Assembly (NCBI GenBank): GCA_016748015.1 | Contig: JAAOMT010000571.1 | Span: forward strand, 148,673-212,672 | From: Geosiphon pyriformis | Lineage: Eukaryota > Glomeromycota > Glomeromycetes > Archaeosporales > Geosiphonaceae | DNA length: 64,000 nucleotides | Direction: 5' to 3' | Shown: one piece after another, positions 45,157 to 56,242 of the stretch | Position numbering within the stretch: the stretch's first letter is position 1 | Layout of the letters: every line of letters begins with the position of its first letter | Made by a program: the position numbers and the translations under genes | Notes under the pieces: model-generated | The model's database searches: none | Told to the model about the DNA's origin: nothing | What the model saw: only the letters and a program-made list of their open reading frames with translations

Positions 45157-45990
45157 TTATCTTAATAAACCACGAGTCTTTCTCACAGAAATCCCATAAG
45201 CAATACAATTCATCAAAGCAATCAATGAATTCCTAAGAGCACGTTCCTTTAAAAAAGTCCAGTTCCATCTTCCGCTCCCTCTCCCTCTCCAATAATTTTT
45301 CATATCTAGCCATGCGGCCATACCATTGGCTACAGCAAGCACCAAAAATGCCAATTTCTCTGTACTCATTGATGAATCTTTGCGTCCGATCAATGTCAAT
45401 ATCGAGAAAGTGGCCAATGAAGAATGTATTCCACCTAAGTAGCGTAATAAATCAATTGCAATCTGTGGCAGGGGATTATCTTTTATAGAATTCAAAGCGC
45501 CGATGTTTGTATATCGGATGAGTAAAGGAGCACCAGGAGCGAATAAATAAGATCGAGTGATAATTGAATGGTGCAAGAAATTTAGTAAGAGGGGAAGATT
45601 ATTTGATCGAAAGAGAAGACTAAATAGGAATAAAAGAAAGGAAGCGGTATGGCCAAGTAATAGGCGTATAGTTGAGGGAGAGAATGAACGACGGCGTATA
45701 TGACGAAGCTCTCTTCGTCGTTGACGTTGGGGTTGGTTTTGTGGAGTGTAAGCAGAGGGTGGACGTGAAAAAGATTGAAAAGAATTTTTTGAAGTCGTTT
45801 CTTGAGGTTGTTGCTGCTTAACATTTTGTTCTTGATCTGAAGAGTATTGTGAACTGCTAAAATATTCAATGTTCTTGTCTTTGCCATCACCATATCCATT
45901 GGTATAGAGGTTTCCACTCCCATTTATATGGTCAACTTCAGGTAAAATACCAGTCGAATCTCTCCACTCGGAAAAATCTGGGAATGACAT
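45157..45990 (-). CDS. Unrecognised multi-pass membrane protein
   Basis: I do not recognise the family. The product has 277 residues in a single exon with start MSFPDFSEWRDSTGILPEVD. The first 100 residues are hydrophilic, Gln/Ser-rich (QEQNVKQQQPQET) and end in a very basic stretch, RQRRRELRHIRRRSF. Then come about four or five hydrophobic segments: LLLGHTASFLLFLFSLLF, LLLNFLHHSIITRSYLF, LRYLGGIHSSLATFSILTLI, KLAFLVLAVANGMAAWLDM and SLIALMNCIAYGIS. The C-terminus RKTRGLLR is basic. The layout (disordered basic cytosolic N-terminus, helical bundle) suggests an organelle or ER membrane protein, but nothing identifies its role. The intact 277-codon frame in AT-rich DNA argues that it is real. 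Confidence 0.72.
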   Translation of the reverse strand: MSFPDFSEWRDSTGILPEVDHINGSGNLYTNGYGDGKDKNIEYFSSSQYSSDQEQNVKQQQPQETTSKNSFQSFSRPPSAYTPQNQPQRQRRRELRHIRRRSFSPSTIRLLLGHTASFLLFLFSLLFRSNNLPLLLNFLHHSIITRSYLFAPGAPLLIRYTNIGALNSIKDNPLPQIAIDLLRYLGGIHSSLATFSILTLIGRKDSSMSTEKLAFLVLAVANGMAAWLDMKNYWRGRGSGRWNWTFLKERALRNSLIALMNCIAYGISVRKTRGLLR

Positions 45991-47049
45991 GAATAATTAA
46001 GAAACACCCACTGAGTTATAAAAGAAAGAAAGCAAAAGTGATAAATAGAGCCAGAATCAAAAAAAGGTTTGTGTATTCTTTAATACTATTGATTTAATTT
46101 TTACGCGTGAATTTAAGACTAGATGCACTTGGAAAAATCGGGTATGGTTTTTTTTTGAAGCAAAAGAATTAATCTACAAGCTTAAATAAAATTATGAATA
46201 GTTATTATAAAACAGTTAATTGCTAATTTAAATTGATAATTTTAAAAAAAATATATATACATATATATTTTAAAGTGCCAATACTATTTTATACAACTTA
46301 ATTATTATATATTAAATATAGATTATACAACAACAGTTTAAATAATTCCATTCTTAATAATTTTACTTTAATAATTTTAAATTACTAAATACTTTTTTGT
46401 TTACAATAAAATTGGTCTTATTATTTATTTTTTTATTATTTAAAACATCTGTATTATATTAACAATTAAATTAATAATACTGTTATGGTTGAAAACCATA
46501 GTTTTTATTAGTTACCACATATATTAGCCACTGATGTCACATAATTAGCCACTCTATTTTTAGATAGTAATCAATAATTTGATTAATAATTTGATTATTA
46601 ATCTGATTAATAACTTAATTGTTGATTATTTTTAATAGCTATATAAGTGATAAGTCTCTTAACTATAAAAAAACATAATCAAAATAAAATAAAATCCATT
46701 ATTAATTACTTTTTTTTATATTGCTTATTTTTTTTTTTCTATTATTAAGTATTTAAATATTTTAGAATAAAAGAGTACTTGTTGGTATTTATATACTTTA
46801 TCTTTTTTTTTCTTGATTTGTATTTGTTAAAATTAGTCTGAAAAGTAATTACTTGCTTTTGTAATTCCTTAAATAAAAAAATAATTAAAAAACACAATAA
46901 TATCTGTTATTAATTTTAAGAATTACCAAATTAAAACATAGAATAATAGCAGTAGTATTATCTTGTTAACAATTATGAACTATTTTTTTACTTTTAAATT
47001 CCTAGAAAAAATTTGCAATTGTGATTTTTATAAAACTGATCATATTATT
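45991..47049. other. AT-rich spacer; possible solo LTR remnant from about 46482
   Basis: No gene. At 46482 a sequence starts TGTTATGGTTGAAAACCATAG and about 150 bases later shows CTATATAAGTGATAAG, resembling an LTR start and TATA box. I could not find its other end or a partner. Confidence 0.35.
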
Positions 47050-47836
47050 ATAGATAATTATTTGGAGTCTCAAATTAAATAACAAATTCATAACTTGGTG
47101 CTCAATTAATATATTGATGTTGGCAATTTCTGAAGATGTAGTTTCTGAAAGTTTTGGTTAAGTTCTTTGTATAATAGACAGAAATTCAATTAATAGTTTT
47201 ATTTGTAGCTTCCCGAAACTGCAGTTTCATTAATTTCTTTTTTAGTGTAATGGCTGGTAATTTTTCTGGTAAAATATCCTCAATTCCAAATGTCTATCCT
47301 TATTTTTGGATCTTTTACCAGTGCTATATTCTAATGTCAATACTTCCACATGTAATTCTTTTTAATCAAGTTAACAAAACAACAAAGAAAATAAAACAAG
47401 AAAAGAAAAGAAAAAATAAACCAAAGTGATTTGCATATTAGTATCCTATCAATAACCATAATCAAGAGCTATTGTTCTAGTGTGGTTAAGTATTAACAAC
47501 TATTAACATAAAGTGTTAATAGTGGAGAGTGAATTGTAATAGTAAATAATTATTTATTGATATTTGTGATATAAAAGGTTGCTTAGATTAAAACTAAACT
47601 AAGAGGTTTGTTTTTTCTTTTTTTAATGCTATCACTATATATACATAATTGATGTTCTACAAGATTATTCACATTTCCAAGTGATGTGCTATGATTTTTT
47701 GAGTAATGCTCACATTGTTGAGCAATATGTTCTAATTTTTTAATATTGCTTCATATTGCTGAGCAATATGCTCACATGCTAACTACTACTTTTCTATTAG
47801 TCTACTATTTTCTATATCTGTTTTTATGAGTAATAT
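47050..47836 (-). repeat. Ty3-D 3' LTR, diverged
   Basis: It shares with Ty3-A LTRs the segment AAATTAAATAACAAATTCAT...TTGGTGCTCAA, the CTGGTAAAA...TTACCAG pair (47266-47321) and the edge TATGAGTAATATT. U3 differs: instead of GGAATTCC repeats it has a TTGAGCAATATG array. Confidence 0.7.
47690..47785. repeat. ATTGCTGAGCAAT-type palindrome array in U3 of Ty3-D
   Basis: Repeats of GTGCTATG, AATGCTCACATTGTTGAGCA and TTGCTGAGCAATATGCTCAC lie between the LTR edge and the TATA-like TATATATACATAATTG (about 47637 on +). Confidence 0.55.
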
Positions 47837-47849
47837 TATCTCTTTTTTT

Positions 47850-48520
47850 TAATATTGAGCTCCATCAAAATTCTTATTTTAAATTATGTTAAATACTTCT
47901 TTTTCCAGTAGTGTCTATTTTACTCTACTTTTTATTTCTTTAATTTGTGAATTGTTTATTCTTTTTTATTGGTTGATAATTATTGTTTCCATATCAGAGT
48001 GTAACAACACTTCTAAGTAGTTTTGAAATATAGTATATAGTTAATAAATAGTCCTAATGTGTAGTATCAAGTTCATTTTCTTTCCAATAATGGCTTCAAT
48101 GTTCCAGACTATCTCTTGATTGAAAATTCTTTTGGATTTGTCAAGATATAACTTCTAAATATCTACTTTTTGTTCCAATTGATAGTAGCAATATGACATT
48201 AGAAGTTGGTCTATTCATTGGTTCTAATTTTTTTTTGTCAGTTTTTCTGTTGGAACAATGATAGTTATCTTTCCAAAAGTGTTTTTTACTTTCTCTACTA
48301 TTTTATCTAACCAGTTTATTAATTGTTTCTGTGGTTGCTAGTGTTACTGGAGGTTTTTGGTCTCTTTTCTTGAATGTTGTTAATGTTGATTTGCTGTGAA
48401 TTCACATTCTCAGAAAGTAGTTGGACCTCCAGTAACTGAATTTATCTTTAAATTATCTCTTATAATTTGAACTGCTGGACTTATAAGTGAAATGGCCAAT
48501 TCCTTGCCAATTATTTTATG
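47850..48520 (-). pseudogene. ORF3 of Ty3-D, decayed
   Basis: Blocks align with ORF3 of Ty3-A and Ty3-B in order: KELAISLISPAVQII (about 48460-48510), DKIVEKVKNTFGKITI (about 48260-48310), IRTIY-stop-LYTIFQNYLEVLL (about 48010-48060), NSQIKEIKSRVK and the C-terminus NFDGAQY before the polypurine tract. Multiple stops. The N-terminal block is nearly identical to that at 490-580. Confidence 0.5.
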
Positions 48521-49489
48521 TAGTTATATTGTAGTAAATGTTAACTCTTTCTCAGAAATTGCTCATTTGAAAGCTTATTAAATGTGTAATTACTTTGCTG
48601 TGAAAGTTAATTCTTCTACAGGAATCTCATCTGTAGGCTACCCTAATAATTATGATAAGAAAAAAAAGGAAAAATATAAAAAATATAAAAAAAATAGAAT
48701 TCTGTCAAGGGAAACGTTTTCTATCCAGGCCTGGAGTTACTAACAAATTATTGAAATTAGTAGCTAATTAATTTTAAAACATTAGTTTGTGTTGAAAGAA
48801 TTTCAAGTGTAATAATCAGAGGATTTGGTTTTCAAATATTTAATTTTTATTTGAATGTGTAAAAGATGATTTGTTCTAATTAAGATATCTAAAGTAAGAT
48901 ACTATGTTAAGATACTATGAGAAGATACATTTTCTTAAAGAGAGAAGCTTTTCTTTTATACAACTTGCTGTAGTACTAGTTTTTGAACTTGCACTTTTCT
49001 CTTTGCTACAATTTGGGTGAATTAAAAATACATTTTGGCAAACTACAAGTTATTTTACTAAACTATTGATTATTTCGGCCAATTTTTATTAATTTTGGCA
49101 AATTTTGACTATGTTAAATGGTTCAGGATATTGTGTAATTTGATCATTTTAATTTCTAAAGTACAAATCAGATTATTGATTAAGTAATAATATTTGATAA
49201 TTTAATTAAATAATAAGTAATAATCGAAATAAATAATAATGTATGCTAATTAATAGTAGAAATTATGAGAGTAATTTCATGCTAATTAATAGCTAAATTC
49301 TATTGGTAACACTGATATGGTGTACTTTTCTCTTTTTGTTTGGTGTTTTGATAACAAATTGTTTGGTTATTGATAATAATTTCCATGTTTACTTGCTATT
49401 AACTTAAAGCCTGAAACAATTGTTAAGCTAAAGTGTGAGTATAGTCTGGTATTTTCATTTTTTTTTGTTGCTTTTGTTGCATATATTGT
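48521..49489. other. Long spacer between integrase and ORF3 in Ty3-D
   Basis: Most of 48521-49020 matches 1-480 in inverted orientation. On - it includes a TATA-like TTGTATAAAAGAAAAGC at about 48955. Ty3-A has almost no spacer at this place, so it may be an insertion or a family-specific region. The rest is AT-rich. Confidence 0.45.
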
Positions 49490-49635
49490 GTCTTTATATA
49501 CTTTTTTGGTTGTTTAATTTGACATGTTTGGTTCAATGATTATGATTGGTTTCAGATTTTGTGGAATCTCATTTGGTTGGACTAGTATTCTCTGTACTCC
49601 TAATTGTGGAATATTACTGGTAGATAATGACACTA
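49490..49635 (-). pseudogene. Ty3-D integrase C-terminal fragment
   Basis: High similarity to Ty3-A 7710-7865, the end of the integrase frame. The rest of the element beyond this point has been lost or displaced by Ty3-C. Confidence 0.65.
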
Positions 49636-49640
49636 TATGG

Positions 49641-50230
49641 TGTTATTCATAGAATATAGGAAATATAGTATTATTAGTCAGTAGATATTAGCCAATCAGA
49701 GGTAGACGTAGTAAATGTGGAATTCCAGAATTCCTCTTAAAGGAATTGCAGGATTCCAGAAATTTCAGGATTCCCTGATGAGGAATTGCAGGATTCCAGA
49801 ATTCCAGGATTCCTCTCATCAGAAATTACAGGATTCCAGGAATCCCAGAATTCCTGTCACAAAGAATTGAGGAATTGAGGAATCTCAATTATGTATATAT
49901 AGCAGTAAGATTAGAAGCTAAAAAGACAGACCTCTTAGTTTAAATTTAATTTAAGAAACATTTCAGTTCCCAATCATCAAATAAATAATTATTCCATATC
50001 TCAACCCACTCTCTATTATCAACACTTCATGTTGATAGTAATTGATACTTAATCATGCTGGAACAATAGCTTTTGATTATGGCTATTGACGAGATACTAA
50101 CATACTATATTGCCTTGGCTTATTTTCTCTATTTTCTTTATTTTTATTTTCTTTATTTTATTTTATTTTTTTTTTGATTTTGTTGTTGTATACTAATTGA
50201 TTAAAAGATTAAGTACTGAGTTATTGACAT
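49641..50230 (+). repeat. Ty3-C 5' LTR, left part
   Basis: Starts TGTTATTCATAGAATATAGG and holds the GGAATTCC array (49722-49868), a TATGTATATATAGCAG box (about 49891) and the A/T-rich tract (50110-50175). Confidence 0.82.
49722..49868. repeat. GGAATTCC palindrome array in U3 of Ty3-C
   Basis: Homologous to the arrays of the Ty3-A LTRs, in inverse orientation. Confidence 0.78.
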
Positions 50231-50629
50231 TGTTATAGGTAAACTTGGTGGATATGGGAAATGGTAACGTTTGATGCTCTTAATTATTGATGATGTGTCT
50301 TTCGTGTAATTCTGTTGGCTTAATCTTGATTATCAGTCTCTAAAGGTCTATTCCTGGATGTGAATTTTACCCATTGAGTTTTTTGGTTATAAGGCACAGA
50401 GTTTGTCTTTTGTTGATTACAACGTTTTTCGTAAATGTGAGCTTTCTTCTCTGAGCTAATGAGCACAGTCATTAGAGTCTGGCATTGTCTTTTTGCCCTT
50501 CTGGTAAGCTAACAAGATAATGTTAATATCCAAAACTTAGGGGGAGCTTCCTTCTTTTACCAGGCTATCACAAAGTCTATTCCCAGACAGTCGATTTTAC
50601 TATGTTGTCGTTCCACAAAAAAATAAAAA

Positions 50630-50631
50630 AG

Positions 50632-50682
<51 letters not shown>

Positions 50683-50702
50683 NNNNNNNNNNNNNNNNNN
50701 NN
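50630..50702. other. Poly-A tract and 20-base assembly gap
   Basis: A run of about 50 A is followed by 20 N (50683-50702). The other LTR has an interrupted A-rich stretch here (59865-59915), so the long pure run is probably an assembly artefact. Confidence 0.9.
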
Positions 50703-51154
50703 AAAAATTAAGACAGAAAAAGAAAGAAAAAAAAAAAGAAAAAAAAAAAAAAGAGAGAAAAGATAAATTAGTATTGTCAATCACCATGATCAAGAGCAAT
50801 TGGTCTAAATCGTTAATAGGTTTGAGGCAGTTATGCTAAGAGCATCTGTTCTAGAATGGAGGTACAAGACAAGGGTTAATTTATGTAAATTCCATGAAGT
50901 TCAAGAACATGAATTCGCGATTCTGATTTTTTTTAATAATTGGTTTATTTCAGGAGATGAAATAGGGAAGATAATAAAGGATGAAAGGGTATGGATATTT
51001 TAATTTCTGGTCTAGAGGTTCATATCTATTTTTTCTTTTCTGTCTTTTTTCACTTCTACAACTACTTGCTTTTATACATTCTTTTGGTTTTACAGGATTG
51101 CTTTCAATTGTCTTGTTATTGCTAGCTATTGCTTTGTTGTTTCTGTTATTGCTT

Positions 51155-51356
51155 TGTTTTTCTATGTTATTGCTAGTTATTCTATGTTATAACATGTTAT
51201 CTGACATTATTACATGTTATTCTGTGTTATTCTGCATTATAACACATTATCCTACGTTATTGCACACTATTCTGTGTTATCCTGCATTATAACACGTTAT
51301 CCAATATTATAACGCATTATTCAACATTATTGTGCGTTATTCTGTGTTATGTCACG
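51155..51356. repeat. ATAACACGTTAT-type palindrome array in U3 of Ty3-B 3' LTR
   Basis: Many copies of ATAACATGTTAT / CATTATAACACGTTAT spaced 10-12 bases. Positions alternate between CG, TG and CA, which suggests CpG decay. Homologous array at 60305-60512. Confidence 0.75.
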
Positions 51357-51408
51357 TTTTGGTCATGTTTCTTCATAACTTTGGATTGGTTTTTCTATTC
51401 GGGTAACA

Positions 51409-51432
51409 TTATCCCTCTCTTTTTAAAATTGA
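51409..51432 (-). promoter_or_regulatory. Polypurine tract of Ty3-B
   Basis: On - the sequence before the LTR is TTTTAAAAAGAGAGGGATAA; the TAA of ORF3 overlaps its start. Confidence 0.75.
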
Positions 51433-52190
51433 GCTCCTACAAAACCATATGTATTTGTTATCATGGCTTCATTCGTGTAATGTTTGATTGTTGCCTCGAG
51501 TATTGCCTTTTGTAGGTCTTCAAACTGTTGATTGGTTATTTGTTCTATGCTGTTAACCATTATGGTTTTTATAGATCCATTCAGTAGTACATTTGGGCAA
51601 TGTTGGAAGGTGGCATATAGTTGGTATGCTGCTTTGTAATGTAGGGTTAAGTTGTTTTTCCCTATGAATTTTTCTACTTGTTGTATTGCTTCTTTGTTGA
51701 ACGTTTTTTGGCTGAAGTCTTCATATGGTATTTTCAAATCAAGCTGTTTTCCAATTTTGTAGAACCAATAAGCTGGAGGAAGTTTTTTTTTCCATTCCTG
51801 GGCGTTGTCAGGTGTCCACTCCCCTGTTTTGAGGAGTTTGGTCTCATAAGTTAAAGCTTCTTTTATTTCTTCGAACTTGGGGACCAAGTATCTTCTTTTG
51901 TAACCTTTTTCTCATTCTTTGCCTCTTTCTTTTCCACCCTCCACTCAAAGACAATTTTTCCTCCCACATTGCCTTTCGAGTGGTGAGTAGGGGAGGGAAC
52001 GTTTAATTCTAATTGAACTTTCATCCTCCCCTCTCCTGTTCTTATTTTTGTATCGTATCTCTTTTTTATCAATTGTTATTTTTATTTGAGATGTTGATTT
52101 TTGAATTGTTTCAAATAATTGTTTAGATAATTTTAAAATTTGATCTGAAAGGTCCATGTTGAAATTTCTATTGTTTCTTGCTGTTTTTCG
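51423..52190 (-). pseudogene. ORF3 of Ty3-B, accessory protein between integrase and 3' LTR
   Basis: Function unknown. The last 154 codons are open: VPKFEEIKEALTYETKLLK, EWKKKLPPAYWFYKIGKQLD, IQQVEKFIGKNNLTLHYKAA, YQLYATFQHCPNVLLNGSIK, NSIEQITNQQFEDLQ, ending in YGFVGAQF-stop. The N-terminus MDLSDQILKLSKQLFETIQK is at about 52140-52160, separated by one frame change and a Lys/Glu-rich linker. Each block aligns with Ty3-A ORF3. It appears helical, without a signal peptide, membrane span or cysteine pairs. The location at the end of the element resembles that of env genes, but the content does not. Confidence 0.7.
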
Positions 52191-52237
52191 GATGCTATAT
52201 ATATTTGAATTTCTCAATTTAATTTGCTGCCCATTGT

Positions 52238-53428
52238 TTACGTTTCAATGACAATAATTGGTTTCAGATCTCGTGGTATATCTTCTGGTCTAATTAATGA
52301 AATTTGTGTTCCTAGTTGAGGTACTGATGACAATGATTCCTGTTTTACATGATAAATTTTTAACCGATTTCCATATGCTACTTTCTTTAAAATCCTGTCT
52401 TCCAATCGTAATTTGTAAGCTCCATTTCTTAACACTTTGTGTATGTGGAATGGACCATCCCACTTTGGGTCAAACTTTCCACTCCACTGTTTCTCAGCTT
52501 TTGTACGATGTAACAGTACTTGGTTTCCAATTTTGAATTCCATTAGTTGTTCTAATAGGTGTTTATCATGTCTTTCTTTTTGTTATTCTTAAGCATAACT
52601 AATATTGCCAGCTGCTGTTCTTTGATTGTTTTCCAATGTTTCTATTAGCTGGTACGTTCTTTGGTGTAAGGTAGTCTCAAAATTCTCTTCATTAATTGTT
52701 TCTGTTGGGTATGATGATATTACTCATTCAATTGGTAACATAGCTTTTCTTCCATAGACTAGTTCGAACAGTGTGAACTAAGTTGTATTTTGTTTCAATA
52801 TTCGGTATGCAAAGAGTACAGAAGGTATGAATAAGTCCTATTCTTATCTGTTTTCATGACTTATTTTTGCTAATGCTTTGCACAGTGTTCTGTTAAATTG
52901 TTCTACCAGTCCGTTCATTTGTGGATGGTATAGTGATGATAAGGATCTTTTTATTCCAAACCATTGGCTTAGTTCAGTCAGCATATTATTAATGAAGTGT
53001 GTTCTCTGATCAGATAATAATTCTTTCGGACATTCATGTCAGCAAATTAGGTCTTGATGCACAAATTCAGTGACTGTTTTGGCATTGGCCACTTGGATTG
53101 TTCTGGCTTCTGGCTATTTTGTAAGATAGTCTATGGCTACAGCAATATAGCGATTTCCTTGGGATGTAATTGAAAGAGGTCCAACCAAATTGATCCTAAT
53201 TCTATCAAATAGATTTCCAACTGGAATGGGTCGAAGTGGTTCTATTGATTTTGCTCCTCCTTTTCGCTGGCATGTGTCACAATTGAGCATGTATTTGAAA
53301 ATGTCTTTGTGCATCATTGGCCAATAGTATAAGTTTAGTGTTCTTTCGAGGGTAGCATCTTTGTTAAAGTGTCCTACAGTCGGATCTGAGTGTACACTAT
53401 ATAGTATAGTTTCTCTTTCACTGTCCAT
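52238..53428 (-). pseudogene. Ty3-B integrase
   Basis: The HHCC domain (HSDPTVGHFNKDATLERTLN; CDTCQRKGG) lies at 53280-53400, first Asp in RIRINLVGPLSIT is Asn here (about 53190), the DQ-T-F segment (about 53000) and the LVEQFNRTL-type Glu motif (about 52880-52910) follow, and the C-terminal KIGNQVLLHRTKAEKQWSGK is at about 52480-52540. Homologous to Ty3-A. Stops occur at about 53110 and several between 52560 and 53090. Confidence 0.8.
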
Positions 53429-53699
53429 GATTAGTCGTTATGAGTTGGGGTGGTTTTAGCATTCTTGTCAATATAGTTGGTTGTCTTGAATAAAATAATT
53501 TCGGGCTTGTTTTCGTATGGTACTCTGTTCCTGTTGAGATAATATCTCCTTGAAACGTAGTGTTGATAGGTACTAATGTAGTCGTTAATAAGTGAGTGTG
53601 TCCATGGATCTGGAATTAGGCTTGTGGCATTTTCGACAAACTGTTAGCATTAGTGTTCTTGGATCTTTCTTTGTAATGGACTTTGAGTGGAAATTGTTG

Positions 53700-55060
53700 C
53701 AGATAAGTACTCTATCTCACATATTTTTCTTCTAGTTGTGGATTGTTGAGTAACCAAATAAGTTCTTTGTGATTAGTATATAGGTCAAATAGTTGACTAA
53801 GGTAATGTTTCCAAGTCTGTATGGCCCAATAAATGGTGAGACATTCCAAATCTGTTGTGTTGTAATTCTTTTCTGCTGGGCTAGTGCTGTGACTAGTGTA
53901 GGCAACTGGATGTTCTCTATTGTCTGGTCCTATCTGTAATAAGACTGCTCCTAGAGCATTTTTCGAGGCATTTGTAGTGACAATGAACCGTTTAGTGAAA
54001 TCTAGGTAAATCAGGATTGGGGATGTGATCAATTACTGCTTGAGATAGTCAAATGCTCTCTGTTGATCTTCCTTCTACAAGTACGGTACGTATTTGGACA
54101 ACAATTGATGGAGTGGTTTTGCGATGTTTGAGAAATCTTTGACAAATCAACGATAATATTCTGCTAATCCTAGAAATCCTCGTAATTCTCTGAGTTGATT
54201 GGGACTGGAAAATCCTTAACTTTTTGTACTTTATCTGGATCAGGTTTAACTCTGTTCTTGCCGATTACATGTCTTAGGAATTTTAACTTGGTTTTTCCAA
54301 AAAAGCACTTCTCGGAATTGAGTTTTAATTCGGCATTACAAAGGCATTCAAAGACTTGTTGCAGGTGAAGCAAATGGTCTTCAAATGTTTTGGAGAACAC
54401 GTTTGTGTTATCTAGGTAGACTACTACTGATTTCCAAAGGATTTCTTTGTATACTATATCCATTAGGCATTGAAATGTGGCAGAAGCATTACAAAGTCCA
54501 AAAGGCATTACATTAAACTCGAAGTTTCCATTTCGAGTGGTAAACGCTGTTTTTCCTTTGTCTTTGGGGTCCATTTCAACTTGTCAGTAATTACTTGCTA
54601 AATCTAATGACGAGAACCATTTCTTTTTTTCTAGATTGTCCAGAATTTCCTGGATGAGGGGAGTGGGATAACTATCTCCTCACATGACGCTATTTAGTTT
54701 TTGATAATCTACACAGAATTGCACTTTTCTGTTTTTCTTGGTGACCAAGACTACTGGCGAGGACCAAAGGCTTAATGATTCTTTGATTAGGCTATTATCA
54801 AGCATCTGTTGCACTTCTTGCTTAATTAGGTTATTATCAGATGGGAGTACGCAGTAAGCTCATTGCTTAATTGGTCGAGTGTCTCCTGTATCAATCTGAT
54901 GCTTCATGATGTTGGTACATCCAAACTCATTTTTGCTGGCAAAGACATTGGCATACTGATTCAGAAGGACTTTGAGTTGCATTTGTTGCAGGGTACTTAA
55001 ATTTCCTAAATTCAATTTATTGATTTCTTCTGGTGTGAACAAGTAACTTTCTTTTGGCAA
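53700..55060 (-). pseudogene. Ty3-B reverse transcriptase and RNase H
   Basis: RT begins after LNLGNLSTLQQMQLKVLLNQ (about 54960-55030). The palm has KGKTAFTTRNGNFEFNVMPF (about 54510-54560), GLCNASATFQCLMD and YLDNTNVFSKTFEDHL (about 54390-54430), where the catalytic YLDD reads YLDN. RNase H carries FIVTTNASKNALGAVLLQ (Asp replaced by Asn) at 53930-54000 and DLECLTIYWAIQTWKHYL. The Asp-to-Asn changes and stops fit G-to-A decay. Confidence 0.82.
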
Positions 55061-55319
55061 ATTCTATACTTGTAAGGTAATATTACAGAATAAAAATAAT
55101 TGTGCGAAATCTGGAATGGACTGGGGTTTTTCAGGATTCTGACTATCTGCGGATATGGAACCAATGAGAGTTCCTTCGGAAATTTCAATGACATCTTCTG
55201 TCGAATTGTGGATGGGGATTTTGAAGTGTTTATGGGCTTTGGCCAGTAGGTATAGATTAGCAACATTGGCTAGGGAACAGATTTCGGGACTGGCTTTGAA
55301 TAATAGGGCTTGATCTTGG

Positions 55320-56137
55320 ATTTTTCAATTCACCTTGAGGATGTATTGTTGGTATGGGGAAATGAAGATGACAGTATCAGTGTGGATAAATTCTACCTGG
55401 TCACTGTCTTCCTTCGTGAAATTAACTGGTACGTTTCCTCTTCCACTTGATCCAAACCCGTTGATTCTTCGGGCAGTGAGGCCTAACTCTTCTCAGGTTG
55501 TTACTGGGGTTAATTGGGGTATTTTGATTAGGGGTAAGAAGATAGCTTGAGCAATCTTTTCTTGTGATTCTATTTTGTAGAGTCTGTTCGAATTGTTCTG
55601 TAGCATCACGATGATGTTTCCCGTATAACTGGTATCGATGATTTCTCTTTTTATGTTGATTCCTTTCTTGGCTAGACTAGATCAAAAGGCAACTTGTACC
55701 ATTGTACTAATAGGAATTTCTAATGCTATCTTAAGATCTATTTTTACGAGAGAATATGGGACTATAATGATGGGTGATTGTCTGGGATATCATAGATCGA
55801 AACTGGCATCAGTGTTATGCACTCTTTTGGGGCAGATTCTTTTCTTGTTGTCACTGTACTATTTTAGCTCTAGTTCTTTAGATAGGTCGGGATATGCGAG
55901 ATACTGTTCTGTTTCAATATCCTCAGTTGGATCTTGAAATGACATGTTTTCAGTGATCAATATCTCTTCTTTGGGTTCAGGTAGTTCGGTGATTGGAAAC
56001 AGTATTCTTGGAGGCAAATTGAACATGAAATCACATTTATCACAGTACTGAAAGTGACAGGGGATCAAACAGTGATCGCATAGTTTGGTATTCAAATCGG
56101 CCAACCTTTGCTTCTGTTTCTCGTGAGTTGGGGCCAA
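55320..56137 (-). pseudogene. Ty3-B dUTPase segment of pol
   Basis: It starts like Ty3-A: LCDHCLIPCHFQYCDKC (CX2C pair, about 56030-56090), an acidic linker (EDIETEQYLAYPDLSKELEL), then dUTPase motifs NTDASFDL (1), SSLAKKGINI (2), IIDTSYTGNIIVMLQNN (3, with Asp and Tyr), EKIAQAIFLPLI (4) and INGFGSSGRGN (5, about 55450). A stop lies just after the linker and others in motif 1 and before motif 2. The pyrophosphatase fold is thus recognisable but not functional here. Its presence in a second lineage indicates long-standing retention. Confidence 0.8.
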
Positions 56138-56242
56138 TTCCTGATATCAATTCTGAAATGTGTCTAGGTCATCTGTGAAGAAATCATCCTTGGGGTAGTT
56201 GGGTCCAGTATATTCAGGTGTCTAAGAGTTGTTCTTAATTTC

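Larger units (their letters stand above)
47050..49635 (-). mobile_element. Ty3-D: relic 3' end of a Ty3 element
   Basis: On - the order is end of integrase (49490-49635), a long non-coding spacer, ORF3 (about 47850-48520) and a 3' LTR (47050-47836). The integrase end matches Ty3-A 7700-7865 closely (shared TTGGTTGGACTAGTATTCTCTG...). It is cut at about 49640 by the LTR of Ty3-C. Confidence 0.7.
50231..51408 (-). repeat. Ty3-B 3' LTR (1178 bp including a gap)
   Basis: Matches 59468-60560. It includes the CTGGTAAG...TTACCAG pair (50501-50563), an A-rich tract interrupted by Ns, and a TTAT-palindrome array (51155-51356). Confidence 0.85.

Noticed and set aside
50557-50799. ORF encoding poly-phenylalanine across the N gap
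   Set aside because: It is the complement of a poly-A run and undetermined bases in an LTR.
50981-51292. Hydrophobic ORF on + in the Ty3-B LTR, and its pair at 60172-60444
   Set aside because: It is antisense to the element and largely made by the palindrome array; the similarity between the two copies is due to the LTR pair.
51423-52190. ORF3 as a retroviral envelope
   Set aside because: The position fits but there is no signal peptide, no membrane span and no cysteine or glycosylation pattern.
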